A stretch of DNA of 64,000 bases from Cryptomeria japonica (GCF_030272615.1 NC_081410.1:289849957-289913956), one strand, 5' to 3'; counted from the first letter of the stretch, positions 20,710 to 33,771 are shown. Made by a program: numbers and translations. The notes: a model not told the origin generated them from the sequence alone.

Positions 20710-23700
20710 GCTCAATATTTTTTCTCATTGACCTCTGTCGGTGTGGGCTTTTCCAACATATCCATGCATTGCTTCTTATGTACATAGAGTGAATCCAATC
20801 TTGAACTTGCCAAATCTCTTAGACTTTTGGCTCTCCGAATGATTTTATCTCTTTCCTTTTCAAGAGCTGAAATTTGGTTCTCCAAAGTCAAAATTTGTCC
20901 ATGAATTGATGTTGTCAATGAAATTAGTTCATCAAAAGAGTTAGCAATACTCGCAATTTTCTCATGTATCACGTTTATCTTTTTATCTATATTTGTTGTA
21001 AGTATCTCGGTATTGCAACATACCCTGTATATGTTTGTACATTTTTTCAAAGAATTTTCTATCAAAATTAGCTTTTCCTAAATCTTTTTTCTTTTCTCGC
21101 TCAATGATATAATTAAAAGCGACTCTTTTAGCTTGAGTGAATCTTTCAAGTGCTTGCTAGTTAGAGATCTATTGTAAGGATTGAAAGTCTTTTGATATAT
21201 GCTTAGTTATTACCTTAAGCTTGCCAGAAGGGATCGCTTCATTTTTAATCTTACACTCTGGGAGCAATCGGTGTAGAACAGTGATAGATTGATCTATAAT
21301 CCCCTTCTATGTGGTTCCCTCCATCAGTTTCTAAGTAGCCATCATCATCAGTTCTATGGGAATCATCTTTGTGATGGTTTTATTTTCTACTAGAGAAGTG
21401 TCAATTGTCAGTAATGATGTGCCAGCAACTGGTTCCCTACCAGATTCCTCTATTTTCTCTGATGATTTATCCTTTATTACGTCCTCACTTGCACTGGTGG
21501 CTTCACCACTTGGTGTAGTCTATGCAACTATTGGTTCCACTCTAGGAACAATATCCTCAACCTGTAAATTAGAATCCGGAGGAAAATTGTCCTCAATGTT
21601 AGTATCCTGTACAATGTTCTCAGTATTAACCGGTGTTTTGGTATTTTTCTGTACATTTGTGTTTACCAGTGGCTCAATTTCCACTATCTTGATATTCTTC
21701 AAAAGTGAGGGTGAAGTACCCATGATCCCTTTTCCTTTCCCTTCAACCGGTGTATCTATAGTATCTATCTTTGTCTCCGGTGAAGTAAATAATCCTCTGT
21801 GTTCTCCCAAAAATTTAATCCAAGATTTTTGAGTTTCCTTTATTACTTCATTCATTCTCCCTAGCATCAAACTAGTTATCCTATGTTTTCTATTAAAAAC
21901 CTTTCTATCTGCAGCCTCAATTGTCTTATCCATTTCATTTGGAGTTATGCTAACATAGATAGCTAAAAGTTCTTACATTTTAATGTGTTTATCCTCTTGC
22001 ATAGAAGATAACCTTCTAGCATCTAGCATGTTATATAGCTCAGTTGGTATTTGATTTTCTATCTCTATTAATGCTTTCTTATAAATATCCAAATACAATA
22101 GAATTTCTCCCTCTACCTCTCTCTTCTCATCAACCTCTAATTTGTCATAATTAAAATTAACATTCTTCAACATGACATCTTTAGTTATTTCATCAACAAT
22201 CTTTGCACAAGTTTTAGGTGTAACCATACCAAAATTAGTGTCATCCTTTCTCTTCCTCTTGATAGTACCAGATGCAGTTGTAGGTGTAGTATTAGGTGCT
22301 TGCTTCTGAACTAGTAACTTGATTATGACCTTTCTAATCAGTTTCTTCTTTTCTTCTACCTTAGGTTCTTCCGATGTCTTCCTAACAACCCTCTTGAAGG
22401 TTAATGGTGTGTTATCCTCTAATTCAAAATCTGCAGTAGTAGGTTCAATGTGAGCTACCAGATCCTTCCTCTTTCTCCCTTTCTTTGAGACAACATCAAT
22501 AAGTGCTTTTATGTCCTTGGAGACCTCCTATAAAATTTTGCTTGCTTTTCCTTCTTGTTTTTCCCTTCTCTTCCGGTTGAACTCTATTTCAACCTCTAGA
22601 CAATTTTGTTGTGCAGTTCCACAGAGTTTCTCTGCCTCATCTATTTCTGCATCAATTAGTATTTTTTCATAGGCATCAAGAATCTATGCATCTACCTCAT
22701 ATCCTATTTCCTTTATCCAAATCTTCTAGGGTTTGACTGCCTCCATGAGAGTCACATCCTTATAAACCATAAAACATATGTTGGTAGAGTATTTCTCTAC
22801 TATATGCTCATGTATTCTTATCCTAGACCTCATAGATTTTTGAAAAGCCTTGAAATAACCCCATATCTTATCATCTCTTTGACTTCCTAATGCAACAATT
22901 GACTATTTTAACTATCTTCCTACAAGAATGTCAAAAACTCATTTTTTCCTACCAGAACTAGGTGTATCATTCAGAAAGTATAACATCAAAAAAACTAACA
23001 AATTCCCATATCAGAAGGTGGCCTTCTTCTCACCTTTAATCTTTCCTAAGTTGATCAATAACTCTTCAAGCATCCAACCACAAAGATCTAACTTTATATT
23101 TTCTCTCATCATCGTATATACAGCCAAAATACATGAATTGGAAATAGAATTTAGTCATTTTGACTAAGTTACCTTGTATCCTATGACCATGCTTCCAAAC
23201 TTGATGTCGGTGTTGGTGATAGTGCTCACTTTCATTGATCCGTTGTCAGATGTGGCACCGGTGATCTGCCTCATGAATTTGTTTGACACTTTCTTATCCG
23301 AATGTTGCCCTACTGATGGTAAGCCAATAATTGCCCGGATGGTTTCCTTAGTGATTTTATAAGGTTTGTCCAGCCATATGAATTCCACACATACTTTTCT
23401 CAGTACATATCTAATTATTTCATCCTCAAACTCCAAAATATTCAGAATATATGTAAACCCTAGATCTTCAATGTGTTGATATGACGGTTTAATCTTTCTA
23501 GATTCTCCCATTGGTTCATTCATATATATTCCCTTGATCTTTGAAGTTTCTAAGTCCTCTATATGACAATGAATGTATGCCCTAACATCTTCTACATACA
23601 CAACTCCCTCCAAGATGTGAGAAAATGCTCCAACTGATCTTCCTTGGTAGCCACATGTGGATACCACTTGAAAATTGACCTGGGGCAGTCCTTAACCTCC

Positions 23701-24904
23701 ACTACAGTTGGATTTGCAACAAAAATAGGAACAAAAGATGATACCACTTTCTTGTTTCAACAAAAATACATTTTTCTCACTCTCGGTAGAAACCTCCAAT
23801 AAATTCTTCCAGACGTTGGTTTGATCACTCAAGAAGAAATCTGATTGCCTCTGATCGCAGTTAGTCATTCGAAATTGCTCTAAAATTGCTCTGAATGAAA
23901 GGTGATTACCAATGAAGTGTATTTGACCTTTTATCCTTCAAAAGAAAAAACCCTAATCTTCTATTGACATAAATGACTGCCGGTGAAAGATATCGGATCT
24001 CGCTCAGAATATATCCATGCTAGATAATCCTCTCCATTATCTAGAACATTTTCTAGAACCTCTTCCCAGGGCATATGCACCATCTTCATGAATTTTTCCT
24101 ACCCCTAAGGCATCTGCCTTAGTTACCAGATGAGCTCACTGTTAGTGTAGGAGAAACATCTTCTTCTAAATAGGTGCCCTTCTTCTCACCTTTAATCTTT
24201 TCTAAGTTGATCAATAACTCTTCAAGCATCCAACCACAAAGATCTAACTTTATATTTTCTCTCATCATCTTATATGCAGCCAAAATACATGAACTGGAAA
24301 TAGAATTCAGTTGTTTTGACTAAGTTACCTTGTATCCTATGACCATGCTTCCAAACTTGATGTCGGTGTTGGTGATAGTGCTCACTTTCATTGATCTATT
24401 GTCAGATGTGGCACCAGTGATCTGCCTCATGAATTCGTTTGACACTTTCTTATCTGAATGTTTCCCTACTGATGGTAAGACAATAATTGCCCAGATGGTT
24501 TCCTTAGTGATTTTATAAGGTTTGTCTAGCCATATCAATTCCCCATGTACTCTGCTCAGTACATATCTAATTATTTCATTCTCAAACTCCAAAATATTCA
24601 GAATATATGTAAACCCTAGATCTTTAATGTGTTGATATGACGGTTTAATCTTTCTAGATTCTCCCATTGGTTCATTCATATATATTCCCTTGATCTTTGA
24701 AGTTTCTAAGTCCTCTATATGACAATGAATGTATGCCCTAACATCTTCTACATACACAACTCCCTCTGGGACATGAGAAAATGCTCCAACTAAATCTTCC
24801 TTGGTAGCCACATGTGGATACCACTTGAAAATTGACTTGGGGCAGTCCTTAACCTCCACTATAGTTGGATTTGCAACAAAAATAGGAACAAAAGATGATA
24901 CCAC
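20710..24904 (-). pseudogene. ORF2 of the pol-less element (unknown function), degraded
   Basis: This is a large protein of unknown function, broken into frames, with its N-terminal part present twice because of a tandem duplication. The N-terminus (24904 downward, again from about 23740) has VANPTIVEVKDCP, GVVYVEDVRAYIHCHIEDL, a VLSRVHGE type block, YKITKETI and VSNEFMRQIT. Later parts (22227-21520) are acidic and Thr/Pro-rich. The C-terminus (21065-20712) has a predicted coiled coil with ILTTNIDKKI and LEKERDKIIRRAKSLRDL. Each block has a counterpart in the same order at 55816-59108. No ATG is seen at the 24904 edge, where the codon is GTG, so the true start is uncertain. No enzyme motif is recognised. 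Confidence 0.8.
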
Positions 24905-25321
24905 TTCTTTGTTTCAAGAAAAATACATTTTTCTTGCTCTCGGTAGAAACCTCCAATAAATTCTTCTAGACGTTGGTTTGATCACTCAAGAAGAAATCTA
25001 ATTGCCTCTGATCACACTTAGTCATTCTGAATCGCTCTGAATGCAAGGTGATTAACAATGAAGTGTATTTGACCTTTTATCCTTCAAAAGAAAAAACCCT
25101 AATCTTCTATTGACATAAATGACTATCGATGAAAGATATTGGATCTTGTTCAGAATATATCCATGCTAGATAATCCTCTCCATTATCTGGAACATTTTCT
25201 AGAACCTCTTCCCGGGTCATATGCACCATCTTCATGAATTTTGCCTACCCCTAAGGCATCTGCCTTAGTTACCAGATAAGCTCACTGTCAGTGTAGGAGA
25301 AACCTCTTCTTCTGAATAGGT
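23017..25321. repeat. 1.15 kb tandem duplication inside the 7.9 kb element
   Basis: Block 23017-24172 is followed directly by a second copy, 24173-25321, offset by 1156 bases. Both begin near 'ggtgsccttcttctcacc' and end near 'cttcttctgaataggt'. The unit covers the ORF2 N-terminal part and its upstream region. By eye there are only a few differences per hundred bases. The first copy has lost frame near 23640. The duplication is absent from the related element at 53580-60219. Confidence 0.9.
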
Positions 25322-25365
25322 AACTGAGACATTCCCATCTGATGATTGCTCTTTAATCTTCCTAA

Positions 25366-26440
25366 CCCATCTCTGAGTGTGATCTTGTTAGATTACACTA
25401 ACCTTCTCTTTTCCTTTTTCATTTGATCCTCCATTACCAACCGGTGGATTTTTTCTTCTACAAAACTTAGCAATATGTCTAGTGTTATTACATGCATAAC
25501 ATGTAACATTTTTCTTCCGAATTGCTTTGCTAAAACTGGTGAAATTGCTTGGCCTGCATTGATTAGCCATACATCCAAATTTTCCACAAGCATAGCATTT
25601 TACATTCATTCTGCAATCTTTTGTCTTATGACCAATTTTTATTGCATGTAGAACATTTACCGGAGCACAATCATGGTCCTGATTTGCTTTGTTTCTACAT
25701 TGCCCAGCCATGTGACCAAATCTATTATAAACAAAACATCTACTATTGAATTTATAAGCATTGTATTGTCTTACTGATGCCTTATGGTTTTGATCTTCAT
25801 TAGCAGTACCGAAACTCTATCCTTGCTCAAATCCAAGTCCATTGGAATCTCCAATCTACCTTTGTCTCTTCAGTAAATCATCAAGATGTGTTGAGCTAAT
25901 CTTGAATTTTTCTTTGTACTCACTTGCAGTAGTTAAATCATCTCTTAGTATTATCATTTGTCTCTCAATCTCTTGGTCGTTGCTCTGCAATTGTACCAAA
26001 TCAGTTCTTAGCATATCATTTTCATGAACCAACCTACCACATTCTTCAAAAAATTTCATCAAGGATACAACAAGATTTTCTTCCTTTTTCTTTCTATCCT
26101 CAATCTCCTTAGGCATCCTCATAGTTATATCTTGCATTTCATTCTTCATAACCATGTTCTCCTGACTCAATTTCTAACATTGCTCCTTAAGTGCATTTTT
26201 CTCTTCATCATCCTAATTTTTGCAAAAGTTCCTTCCTCCTAGCTTGAAAAAATGATAGCCTCTCTTGTAGGACAAGAATGAACTCCATAGCAGAATTCAA
26301 CTTGTCTTGTAGTTTTAAGTTCTTCAATCTTTCAGCATCATAATTTTCAAGTGCCATGTCAAGCTGCTTCTCCAAAGCCATATTCAATGATTCTAGTTTC
26401 AGGATCTTCCTTAAGTTGTTAAACTTCCTCTGAGGCACAA
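25366..26440 (-). pseudogene. ORF1: coiled-coil plus zinc-knuckle protein, degraded
   Basis: Two frames read together on the minus strand give a Gag-like nucleic-acid-binding protein. The N-terminal half (26438-25856) is strongly predicted coiled coil (NMALEKQLDMALENYDAERL, then EMQDITMRMPKEIEDRKKKEE). The C-terminal part (25711-25388) has CCHC-type knuckles. CYACNNTRHIAKFC keeps the pattern. CYACGKFGCMANQC has Cys where His is expected. Two upstream knuckles (CFVYNRFGHMAGQC and a block ending IGHKTKDC) have lost one or more ligands. It lies just after the PBS, where gag belongs, and matches 54398-55435 in order. I see no capsid-type Gag core. Confidence 0.85.
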
Positions 26441-26455
26441 GGCTCTATTACCAAT
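26441..26455 (-). other. Primer binding site of the 7.9 kb element
   Basis: The minus strand reads 'attggtaatagagcc' next to the LTR end 'ccaaca'. It is a two-change variant of the initiator-methionine PBS 'tggtatcagagc'. The related element at 53580 has 'attggtattagagc' at the same place. Confidence 0.8.
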
Positions 26456-27349
26456 TGTTGGAAACCAATAACACTGAGAGGACGGGGTGAATCGGTGTTA
26501 TACTGGAACATAATATTTTAGCCTTAACAAAATATTCATGCACCAACCAGTATACCGATGTAAATAGAATTGAAAGAAGTAAAGCAACCAATAAGCCAAA
26601 CACATAAATGAGAACCATCACATAGATTTATAGGTGGAAAACATCAATAAGGAAAACCCATGGTGGGATTTGTGACCCACAATATCAATTAACTAGTCAT
26701 ATGAAGAGATATTACAATGTATGATGGGCCTGCACTTGCAGGAAGGCCTACAGCCTAGAGGACACTGCTCAATCATAATAAGAGCCTCACTGACTACATA
26801 AAATTCTAGACAACAATCTGGAGAAGTGTGAACTGCTAAGATAGCATCTTCTATGCCAGAATACAGTTTCGATTTAAGCTCCATCAGTTCTGGTTGAAAC
26901 CCTAAACCCGTTTACCAGAATAACCCTTACAACAAATTCCTCACATACATAGTCTGTCTGAATAATTACATTTACATATCCATCACCATATTCCTATCCT
27001 TCATCTATGTCAAAATGATCTAATCAATCTACACTATATACCCTATACAAATCTATGCCTTAGGTTGGCTTACAAAGATATATACAATATCAGATTACAT
27101 GTCGGCCATATAACATAAATGAATAAACATTAAAATAAGTTGTGGATGCCAGATCCAAGATGAGTTGGCCTCTAATACCGATAACCTTTACTATACCATG
27201 TCGGTTTGCATTGTTGGTACCAGTGCCGATGTAGAATCTGTGAAGTGCCTGCCGATACACCATATGAAGCTGGAACCCAAAATCATATTGCCATGTTTCC
27301 ATCAATGACAACATAGTGAAACCAACCAATAGAGTGTCAATTTCCAAGA
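26456..27349 (-). repeat. 5' LTR of the 7.9 kb element
   Basis: This is a copy of 19406-20328 in the same orientation. In plus orientation it begins 'tgttggaaaccaataacac' and ends 'gtcaatttccaaga', so one LTR terminus is mutated. Differences from the other LTR are scattered along the length. Confidence 0.93.
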
Positions 27350-29985
27350 TTATGACCCCTTTTAAAGTCCTAGTAGGTAAAAAATACCTCTTAGAACACC
27401 ATATGTAAAAACACATGTGTGGCCCCTTAGGACCCCATATGACCACTTTTAAAGTCCTAGTAGGTATAACATACCTTTTAGGACACCATATGATCCCATA
27501 GGGTCATATAGTGTCCTAACGGGTCATATGGTGTCATTAGGGGTCATATAGGGTCCTAAGGGGCCACACATGTGTGTCCCCTTAGGACTACATATGACCC
27601 CTAAGGATACCATATGACCCCTTAAGACACCATATGACCCCATAGGATCATATAGTGTTCTAAGGGGTCATATGGGGTCCAAAGGGGCCATGGAAGTGTT
27701 TTAACATGTCTAACCCCTTAGGAACCCATATGACCCCTTATAATATCCTAGTAGGTCCAACATACCTCTTAGGACACCATATGACCCCATAGGGTCATAT
27801 AATATCATAAGGAGTCATATGGGGTACTAAGGGGTCACACGTGTTCTAACACATGTGTGACCCCTTGTGTGACCCCTTAGGACCCCGTATGACCTCTTTT
27901 AAAGTTATAGTAGGTATGACATACCTCTTAGCTAGTAGGAACAACATACCACTTAGGACAACATATGACCTCATAAGTTCATATTTTGTCATATGGGGTC
28001 ATATGGGGTCCTAAGGGGTCACACATTAGGACCCCATATAATCCCTTTTAAATTCCTAGTAGGTACAACATACCCATTAGGACACCATATAACCCTATAG
28101 GGTCATAGTGTGTCCTAAGGGGTCTTATGGGCTCCTAAGGGGCCCCTTAGGAGCAATATGACCACTTTTAAAGTCCTAGTAGGTAGAAAATACCTCTTAG
28201 GAGACCGTATGACCCATAGGGTTATATAGTAGGGGTCATATGGGATCCTAAGGGGCCACACATGTGTGACCCCTTAGGTCCCCATATGACTCCTTTTAAA
28301 TTACTAGCAGGTAAAATATACCTCTTAGGATACCATATGACCCCATAGGGTCATATAGTGTCATATGGGGTCATATGTGGTCACACATGTGTTAGAGCAT
28401 ATTTGTGCCCCTTAGGATCCCATATGACCCCTTTTAAAGTCCTAGTAGGTAGAAAATATCCCTTAGGACAAAATATGACCCCATAGGTTCATATAGTGTT
28501 GTATGGGGTCATATGGGGTCCTAAGGGGTCACACATGTGCCACCCTTTAGGACCCCATATGACCCCTTTTGAAGTCCTAGTAGGTACAACATAGCCATTA
28601 GGACACCATATGAGCCCACAGGTTCATATAGTGTCCTAAGGGGTCATATGGGGTCCTAAGGGGCCACACATGTGTTCTAACACATGTGTGACCCTTTAGG
28701 ACCCCATATAACCCCTTCATATGGTGTCCTAACGAGCATTTTGTACCTACTAGGACTTTAAAAGGGGTTATATGGGAGGGGTTATATGGGATCCTAAGGG
28801 GTCACACGTGTTTTCTAACACATGTGTGGCCCCTTAGGACCCCATATAACCCCTTTTAAATTCCTAGTAGGTACAAAATGATTGTTAGGAAACCATATGG
28901 GGTGCTAAGCAGCCACACATATGTTCTAAAATATGTGTGAGCCCATATGACCTTTTAAAGTCCTTTTAGGTACAAAATAAGTTCAAACGGACACAATATG
29001 ACCCCTTAGGACCCCATATGACCCCTTAGGACACCATAGGGTCATATGGTGTTCTAAGGGCTCATATGGGGTCCTAAGAAACCACACATGTGTGACCCCT
29101 TAGGACCCCATATGAACCCTTTTAAAGTCCTAGTAGGTACAACATACCCTTTAGGAACCCATATGACCCCTTAGGACACCATAGGGTCATATAGCATCCT
29201 AAGGGGTCATATGGGGTCCTAAGGAGCCACACACACATGTTCTAACACGCGTGTGACCCCTTAGGAAACCATAGGGTCATATGGGTTTCTAAGGGGTCAT
29301 GCATGAGGTCTTAAGGGAACACACATGCGTGACCCCTTGGGACCCCATATGACCTCTTTTAAAGTCATAGTTAGTGCAACATACCCCCTAGTACATGGAC
29401 AACCCCTTAATACATCCAATGACATCTCTTGACCCCTTTTAGCATTTTAGCATGTATAACATAAGACCCCATACAACACCATAAGACCCCTTAAGACCCC
29501 TTAGGACTATAATGACCCCTTATGACCTCTAATGACCCCTTAAAACCATTTATGACTCCTAATGACCCCTACTAACCTCATTTAACCCTATAGAAACATA
29601 TAGTGTCATAAGGGGAAATATGGTGTTTTTAGGGGTCATATGGGGTCCTTAGGGGTGACACATGTGCAGCCCCTTTGGACCCCATATAACCCCTAACAAC
29701 ACCATATGACCTTATTGGATCATATAGTGTTCTAAGGGTTCATATGGGGTCCTAAGGGGATACACATGTGTTCTAACATATGTGGGAACCCTTAGGACCC
29801 CATATGGCCCCTTTTAAATTCCTAGTAGGTACAACATACCCCCTAGGACACCATATGACCCCATAGGATCATATAGCATCCTAAGGGGTCATATGTGACC
29901 CCTTAAGACCCCATATGACCCCTTTTAAAGTCCTATTAGGTAAAACATGCCCCTAGTACATGCTAGGAGTTATAAAGACCTAAAC
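27350..29985. repeat. Palindromic tandem array, segment 3 (main part)
   Basis: About 2.6 kb of degenerate 115-160 bp units, marked by recurring 'cctagtaggtacaacatac'. Each unit contains two dyads. P1 has the form 'ccttaggacaccatatgac' then its complement (for example 27478-27519). P2 has arms of about 34 bases meeting at 'cacacatgtg' or a 'ttctaa' loop (for example 27541-27600, 28641-28714, 28780-28852). Some units are inverted ('cctactagg' near 28738). NdeI-type 'catatg' words are very frequent. No protein-coding signal is seen. The right end (29400-29790) resembles 14780-15130. Confidence 0.92.
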
Positions 29986-30435
29986 GACCCCTTAATTTTA
30001 ATTATTAAAAAAATATAAAAACTACAAATAATTACAAAAATCTTAAAAATAAGGTTTAATAAAATCTAAATAATATATAGTTTAATATTACACTTACAAA
30101 ACTTTGAAGCCTTCTAATATTAGATATTTATTTAATTGAAAAATAACAATTTAATATAACATACTAGAAAAAATTTGAATCCTTCTACCAAAATCTTAAA
30201 AAAAATTGAAAATCTTTGTCGCTTTATATCAAAAATACCGCTTTTATTTGCAAAAACAATTGATTTAATTCAAAAATGAATTATATTATTTCACATGCCT
30301 TTATTTTCATATTTTTAAAAAAATCATCATTTGTATGGGTTTGAAGAGGCATGGTCACTCAAATGATTGGTCGCACACGCTAGCCTCTAAGGATCCAACT
30401 GGAAGCGTTTCTACCGAAACATCCTAAGTGACAGA
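29986..30435. other. AT-rich edge between the array and the minus-strand Tat LTR
   Basis: A-rich non-coding sequence (29990-30330) is followed by about 100 bases of mixed composition ending 'cctaagtgaca' at 30433. The last five bases, 'acaga' (30431-30435), would be the target site of the element beginning at 30436, but its other end is missing, so this cannot be confirmed. Confidence 0.5.
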
Positions 30436-31188
30436 TGCATATGGTGAAAAGTGGTGATAAACTATTGCAAACCATAAAGATTCATTCACAAACAATCTAA
30501 GTCCTACAATGAAAAATTCACCAATACCAATAGAAATACCTAAGATCATGTAAATCATCAAAAATAAAATAGCATTACCATTCACACGTCTAGTAGGTTT
30601 TAAATCTCCATATTCTTCCTATCTCCATTGATCTTGCTTGATATATTTACTCTCAGATTTTATGTGTGCACAAGACCTCAACAAAGAACAAAAACATGGT
30701 TGATAGCTTGGTTGCATAATTAGTTTTCTCATTAGCTGATTAGATGATTAGAATACTCAGTAGGGTTGATAATGAAGGAGAGTATCCTCTTATATAGAAG
30801 ACACTATAAGAAATGGAGAGATAAGATTAAGAGGTGTAAAGATAAATGGTCGGCTAGGATTAAAGGGTAGGTAGACAAATTAATTAAATGATAAATAGGG
30901 TATGTGTCACAGGTAGAAAAGGCTAATGAATTAATTAAATAAATAAAGATTTATTTAATTAATAGAGAAAGTGGGATCAATTAAATAAATAAAAGCATTT
31001 ATTTAATTTAGGAAAAGGACAATTTAAATAAATAAAAATATTTATTTAAATAAGGAAAGGCTTAGAAGAGGATAAATTAATTAATTAAATAAATAAAGAC
31101 TTATTTAATTAATAGAAAACTTAGGATAAAATACTTAAATAAATAAAAGTATTTATTTAATTAGATAGGACAATTTTAGGTATCTACA
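30436..31188 (-). repeat. 3' LTR of the Ogre/Tat relic
   Basis: In plus orientation it begins 'tgcatatggtgaaaagtgg' and ends 'ggtatctaca'. It shares long stretches with the LTRs at 15436 and 18335, for example 'tcctatctccattgatcttg' and the 'attaaataaataaag' blocks, but is clearly more diverged than those two are from each other. Confidence 0.85.
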
Positions 31189-31202
31189 TTTTGCCCCTCT
31201 TT
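31189..31202 (-). other. Polypurine tract of the Ogre/Tat relic
   Basis: The minus strand reads 'aaagaggggcaaaa' directly before the LTR start 'tgtagatacc', as in the 3.7 kb element. Confidence 0.75.
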
Positions 31203-33771
31203 GAGACAATGCAGCTTGTCGTGTTGGCTCAAAGAAGATAAGATAAACTAATATAAAGTCGCCCCATGAAAGGAATGATATGCCCCCTTGAGAGATTGGA
31301 TGAATTTTTTTGAAAAGATTGCAGACAATCTCTCGATAAGAAAGAAATGCTAGAAAGAATTGACAAGATAGGGTGACAAGGTCACGTAGGAAAAAGACTG
31401 ACTCAAGAGGAATCACTAGAATCATGTATATGTCTTAAAAGGCCAAAGTTGATAGTTTTATGATGAAAATATTCTATCAATTGGATAAGATACTAATAGG
31501 ATTTACCCAAACAGGTGTCCAAGGGAAGACAAACTGAAAACAAGGCTAGAATTGACAATTCTGTGATAAACATACCTTGCCAATTGAATAAGCTACTGAG
31601 AGGATTCACTCAATAGGTGCCTTGAAATGGGTAGGTTTTCTAAATTGAATATAGGATAAGCTTGTCGAATTGATAAAATTTGGTGAGTGCTCTAGCAAGA
31701 TACGATATAGTGCAATGTGACAAACATATACACTAGGATGCGACGCCATGTGATAGACATAAGAACTAGGATAGAGCCTGATGAGAAGCACCATGTGATA
31801 GACATAGGTACCACTAGGCTAGGATATGATAAGATAAGAAGAAATATGTGATGAACATGAGTACCACTAGGATTGACATGATTGATTTGATTGGATGTAG
31901 GAGTACTTACCCTAGATTGAGTCTAGAGAGAAATTCCCTATGACATAATGGTTACGAACAAATTTGACTGTCAAGGGCCACGCCATGATCAAGGTGATGG
32001 GATTGAGATAAATTATGTGTATGCTTGAGATTTGGGAAAACACAAGATTGTTAACTACTTTGGTGAAAAGATGGTCCCACGGGGATTACAAGAGGGGACA
32101 TATGAGATAATCCAAGTTGTATCAATTTTTGTATGATGATGTAGACACCTTTGGGTGATTTTGTAGCCATATGATTTTGAAATCATTTTATCATGACACT
32201 TATGATTTTTTTGATATATATATGAGATTATCCATCCTTGTGGCAACTATATGCATGTGTTATATGTGTATATTTCTATATGCTTTATGATGATTTTATG
32301 ATGCTTATGATATGGATGCAAATATGTACATGATGAAATGCAATATGTTTTTGTTATTTTATGTTTTTATATGTGGATGTAGATACTAACCAGTGATATA
32401 TGCAAGATGTAATGCAATTGTGATATCTATATGTATGTATGAAATGAGATATGCTAAAATGTAATGATTGAGGTGCAAACTACATGAAATGTAGATATTT
32501 TTGGTGTGTCATTATACTTAGTCATGTGATAGTGGGCTACACAAACTCAAGAAGAATGATGGAGGTCAATCAAGAAAGGGGATGGAATGTAGAATATATG
32601 GAAGTGAAATAGCTTCTTGTGCTTTATTATCATTAAGATTTAATATGAGAAATTGGTTATGACAATCAATGTATAGGTTCGGCCCAAAAAGTCATTGTAC
32701 CCGTTTGCATGGAGATTAGACAGTTGCAAACAAGGAATGCCCCAATTCACATTATACTCACAGCGTCCTCATATCCTTGGACAAGTCATAGAATTACTAA
32801 GAGACAATCCACATATAGAAAAAATATTGTAGGTGAACATATCTCATCCTCACCTTTCTAGTCAAAGACATCCTAGAGATAGAATCTCTAGTCAAAGATA
32901 TCCTAGAAAAGATAAAAGACATGTCACCAAAAAGATAAAATCAAAAGAAAACCAAGAATTGACACCAACACACAATGAAATCTTCAAGTTATTTGTATTT
33001 CTTTCCACATATGCTAACATGTTTGATTTGGTCACAATGTTATTATCCTAGTAAAGGAACGATTATACTGAAAACTATATTGCTGACAAAGTCTACTGAA
33101 AGATTTGATTTGTTGAAAGCCCATTGTTGCTTGTGTCTCATTTGAAACTGACTAAATCCATGAAAGTGATACTTTATTGTGAAGAAGAATGGAACTTTAT
33201 TGTGGATTGGAGATGCAAATGACCATTTATTGTGAATTATGTGCAAAAAAGAAGGAGGTATGAAAATACGATACTCCTCAAAACATGTGATGCTCAGGGT
33301 ACCACTTCCATCACTAGATTTAGGATTTTTTCCCCTAGTTATAGATTGGACCTAATTTATTATGGACAGAAAGGGGTGAAAAGGGAATATTTATTATGAA
33401 TGGCTAACCAATCTTAGGTAGATCAATAACAAGACATGATGGGAATGGGTAAATTTATTATGGATGGATAGGCTCTAAGTGTGTGCAAGGTGAAAGGATG
33501 AGATTTAATCCTGAAAGAGGGAGGAGCAATGTCTCTACACATGGTGCCATTAATCCTAGTTTTCACCATGGTACTTGCCAAGGGCACCACCAAAGTGGTT
33601 TTCACCATTGGACGAATTTATTTCTCTTTACTTGTTTTCGATATTTTCAATTTTTTTTGTCACAAGGCATTTGCTAGGTTTTCACCAAGTAACGATTTTT
33701 TATTTTTATGATTTTTTTGTATTTTTTAATTTTTATTTTTTTTGTATTTTTTATATTAAGATATTTGAAAT
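31203..33771 (-). other. 3' non-coding region of the Ogre/Tat relic
   Basis: About 2.6 kb lies between the integrase tail and the polypurine tract. Long 3' non-coding regions are usual in Tat/Ogre elements. Short internal repetition is visible, for instance 'gatagacata' near 31760-31810 and 'tagtcaaagayatcctaga' at 32860-32910. The 33.5-33.8 kb part is T-rich. Small open frames on either strand have no recognisable motif. Confidence 0.6.

Larger units (their letters stand above)
19406..27349 (-). mobile_element. 7.9 kb LTR element without pol, minus strand
   Basis: LTRs at 19406-20328 and 26456-27349 flank an internal region with PBS, polypurine tract and two degraded ORFs on the minus strand. 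Flanks are 'gtatg' (19401-19405) and 'ttatg' (27350-27354), a five-base duplication with one change, splitting an array word 'ccccgtatgacccc'. No RT, integrase, protease or RNase H motif is visible anywhere inside. ORF1 is coiled-coil plus zinc knuckles. ORF2 is homologous along its length to ORF2 of the element at 53580-60219. PBS and PPT resemble Copia SIRE/Maximus elements, which suggests mobilisation by a Copia helper. A 1.15 kb internal tandem duplication is present. Confidence 0.92.

Noticed and set aside
21356-21832. 158-codon plus-strand frame
   Set aside because: It is the complement of the ORF2 Thr/Pro-rich part on the minus strand, which has a homologue at 57.8-58.3 kb.
27350-29985. 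CRISPR-like regular repeats
   Set aside because: Unit lengths vary from about 115 to 160, there are no unique equal-length spacers, units are inverted among themselves, and the surrounding DNA is a plant retrotransposon landscape.
32833-33051. 72-codon plus-strand frame with a Lys/Arg-rich product
   Set aside because: It arises from a short tandem repetition at 32860-32910 in the non-coding 3' region of the Ogre/Tat relic.
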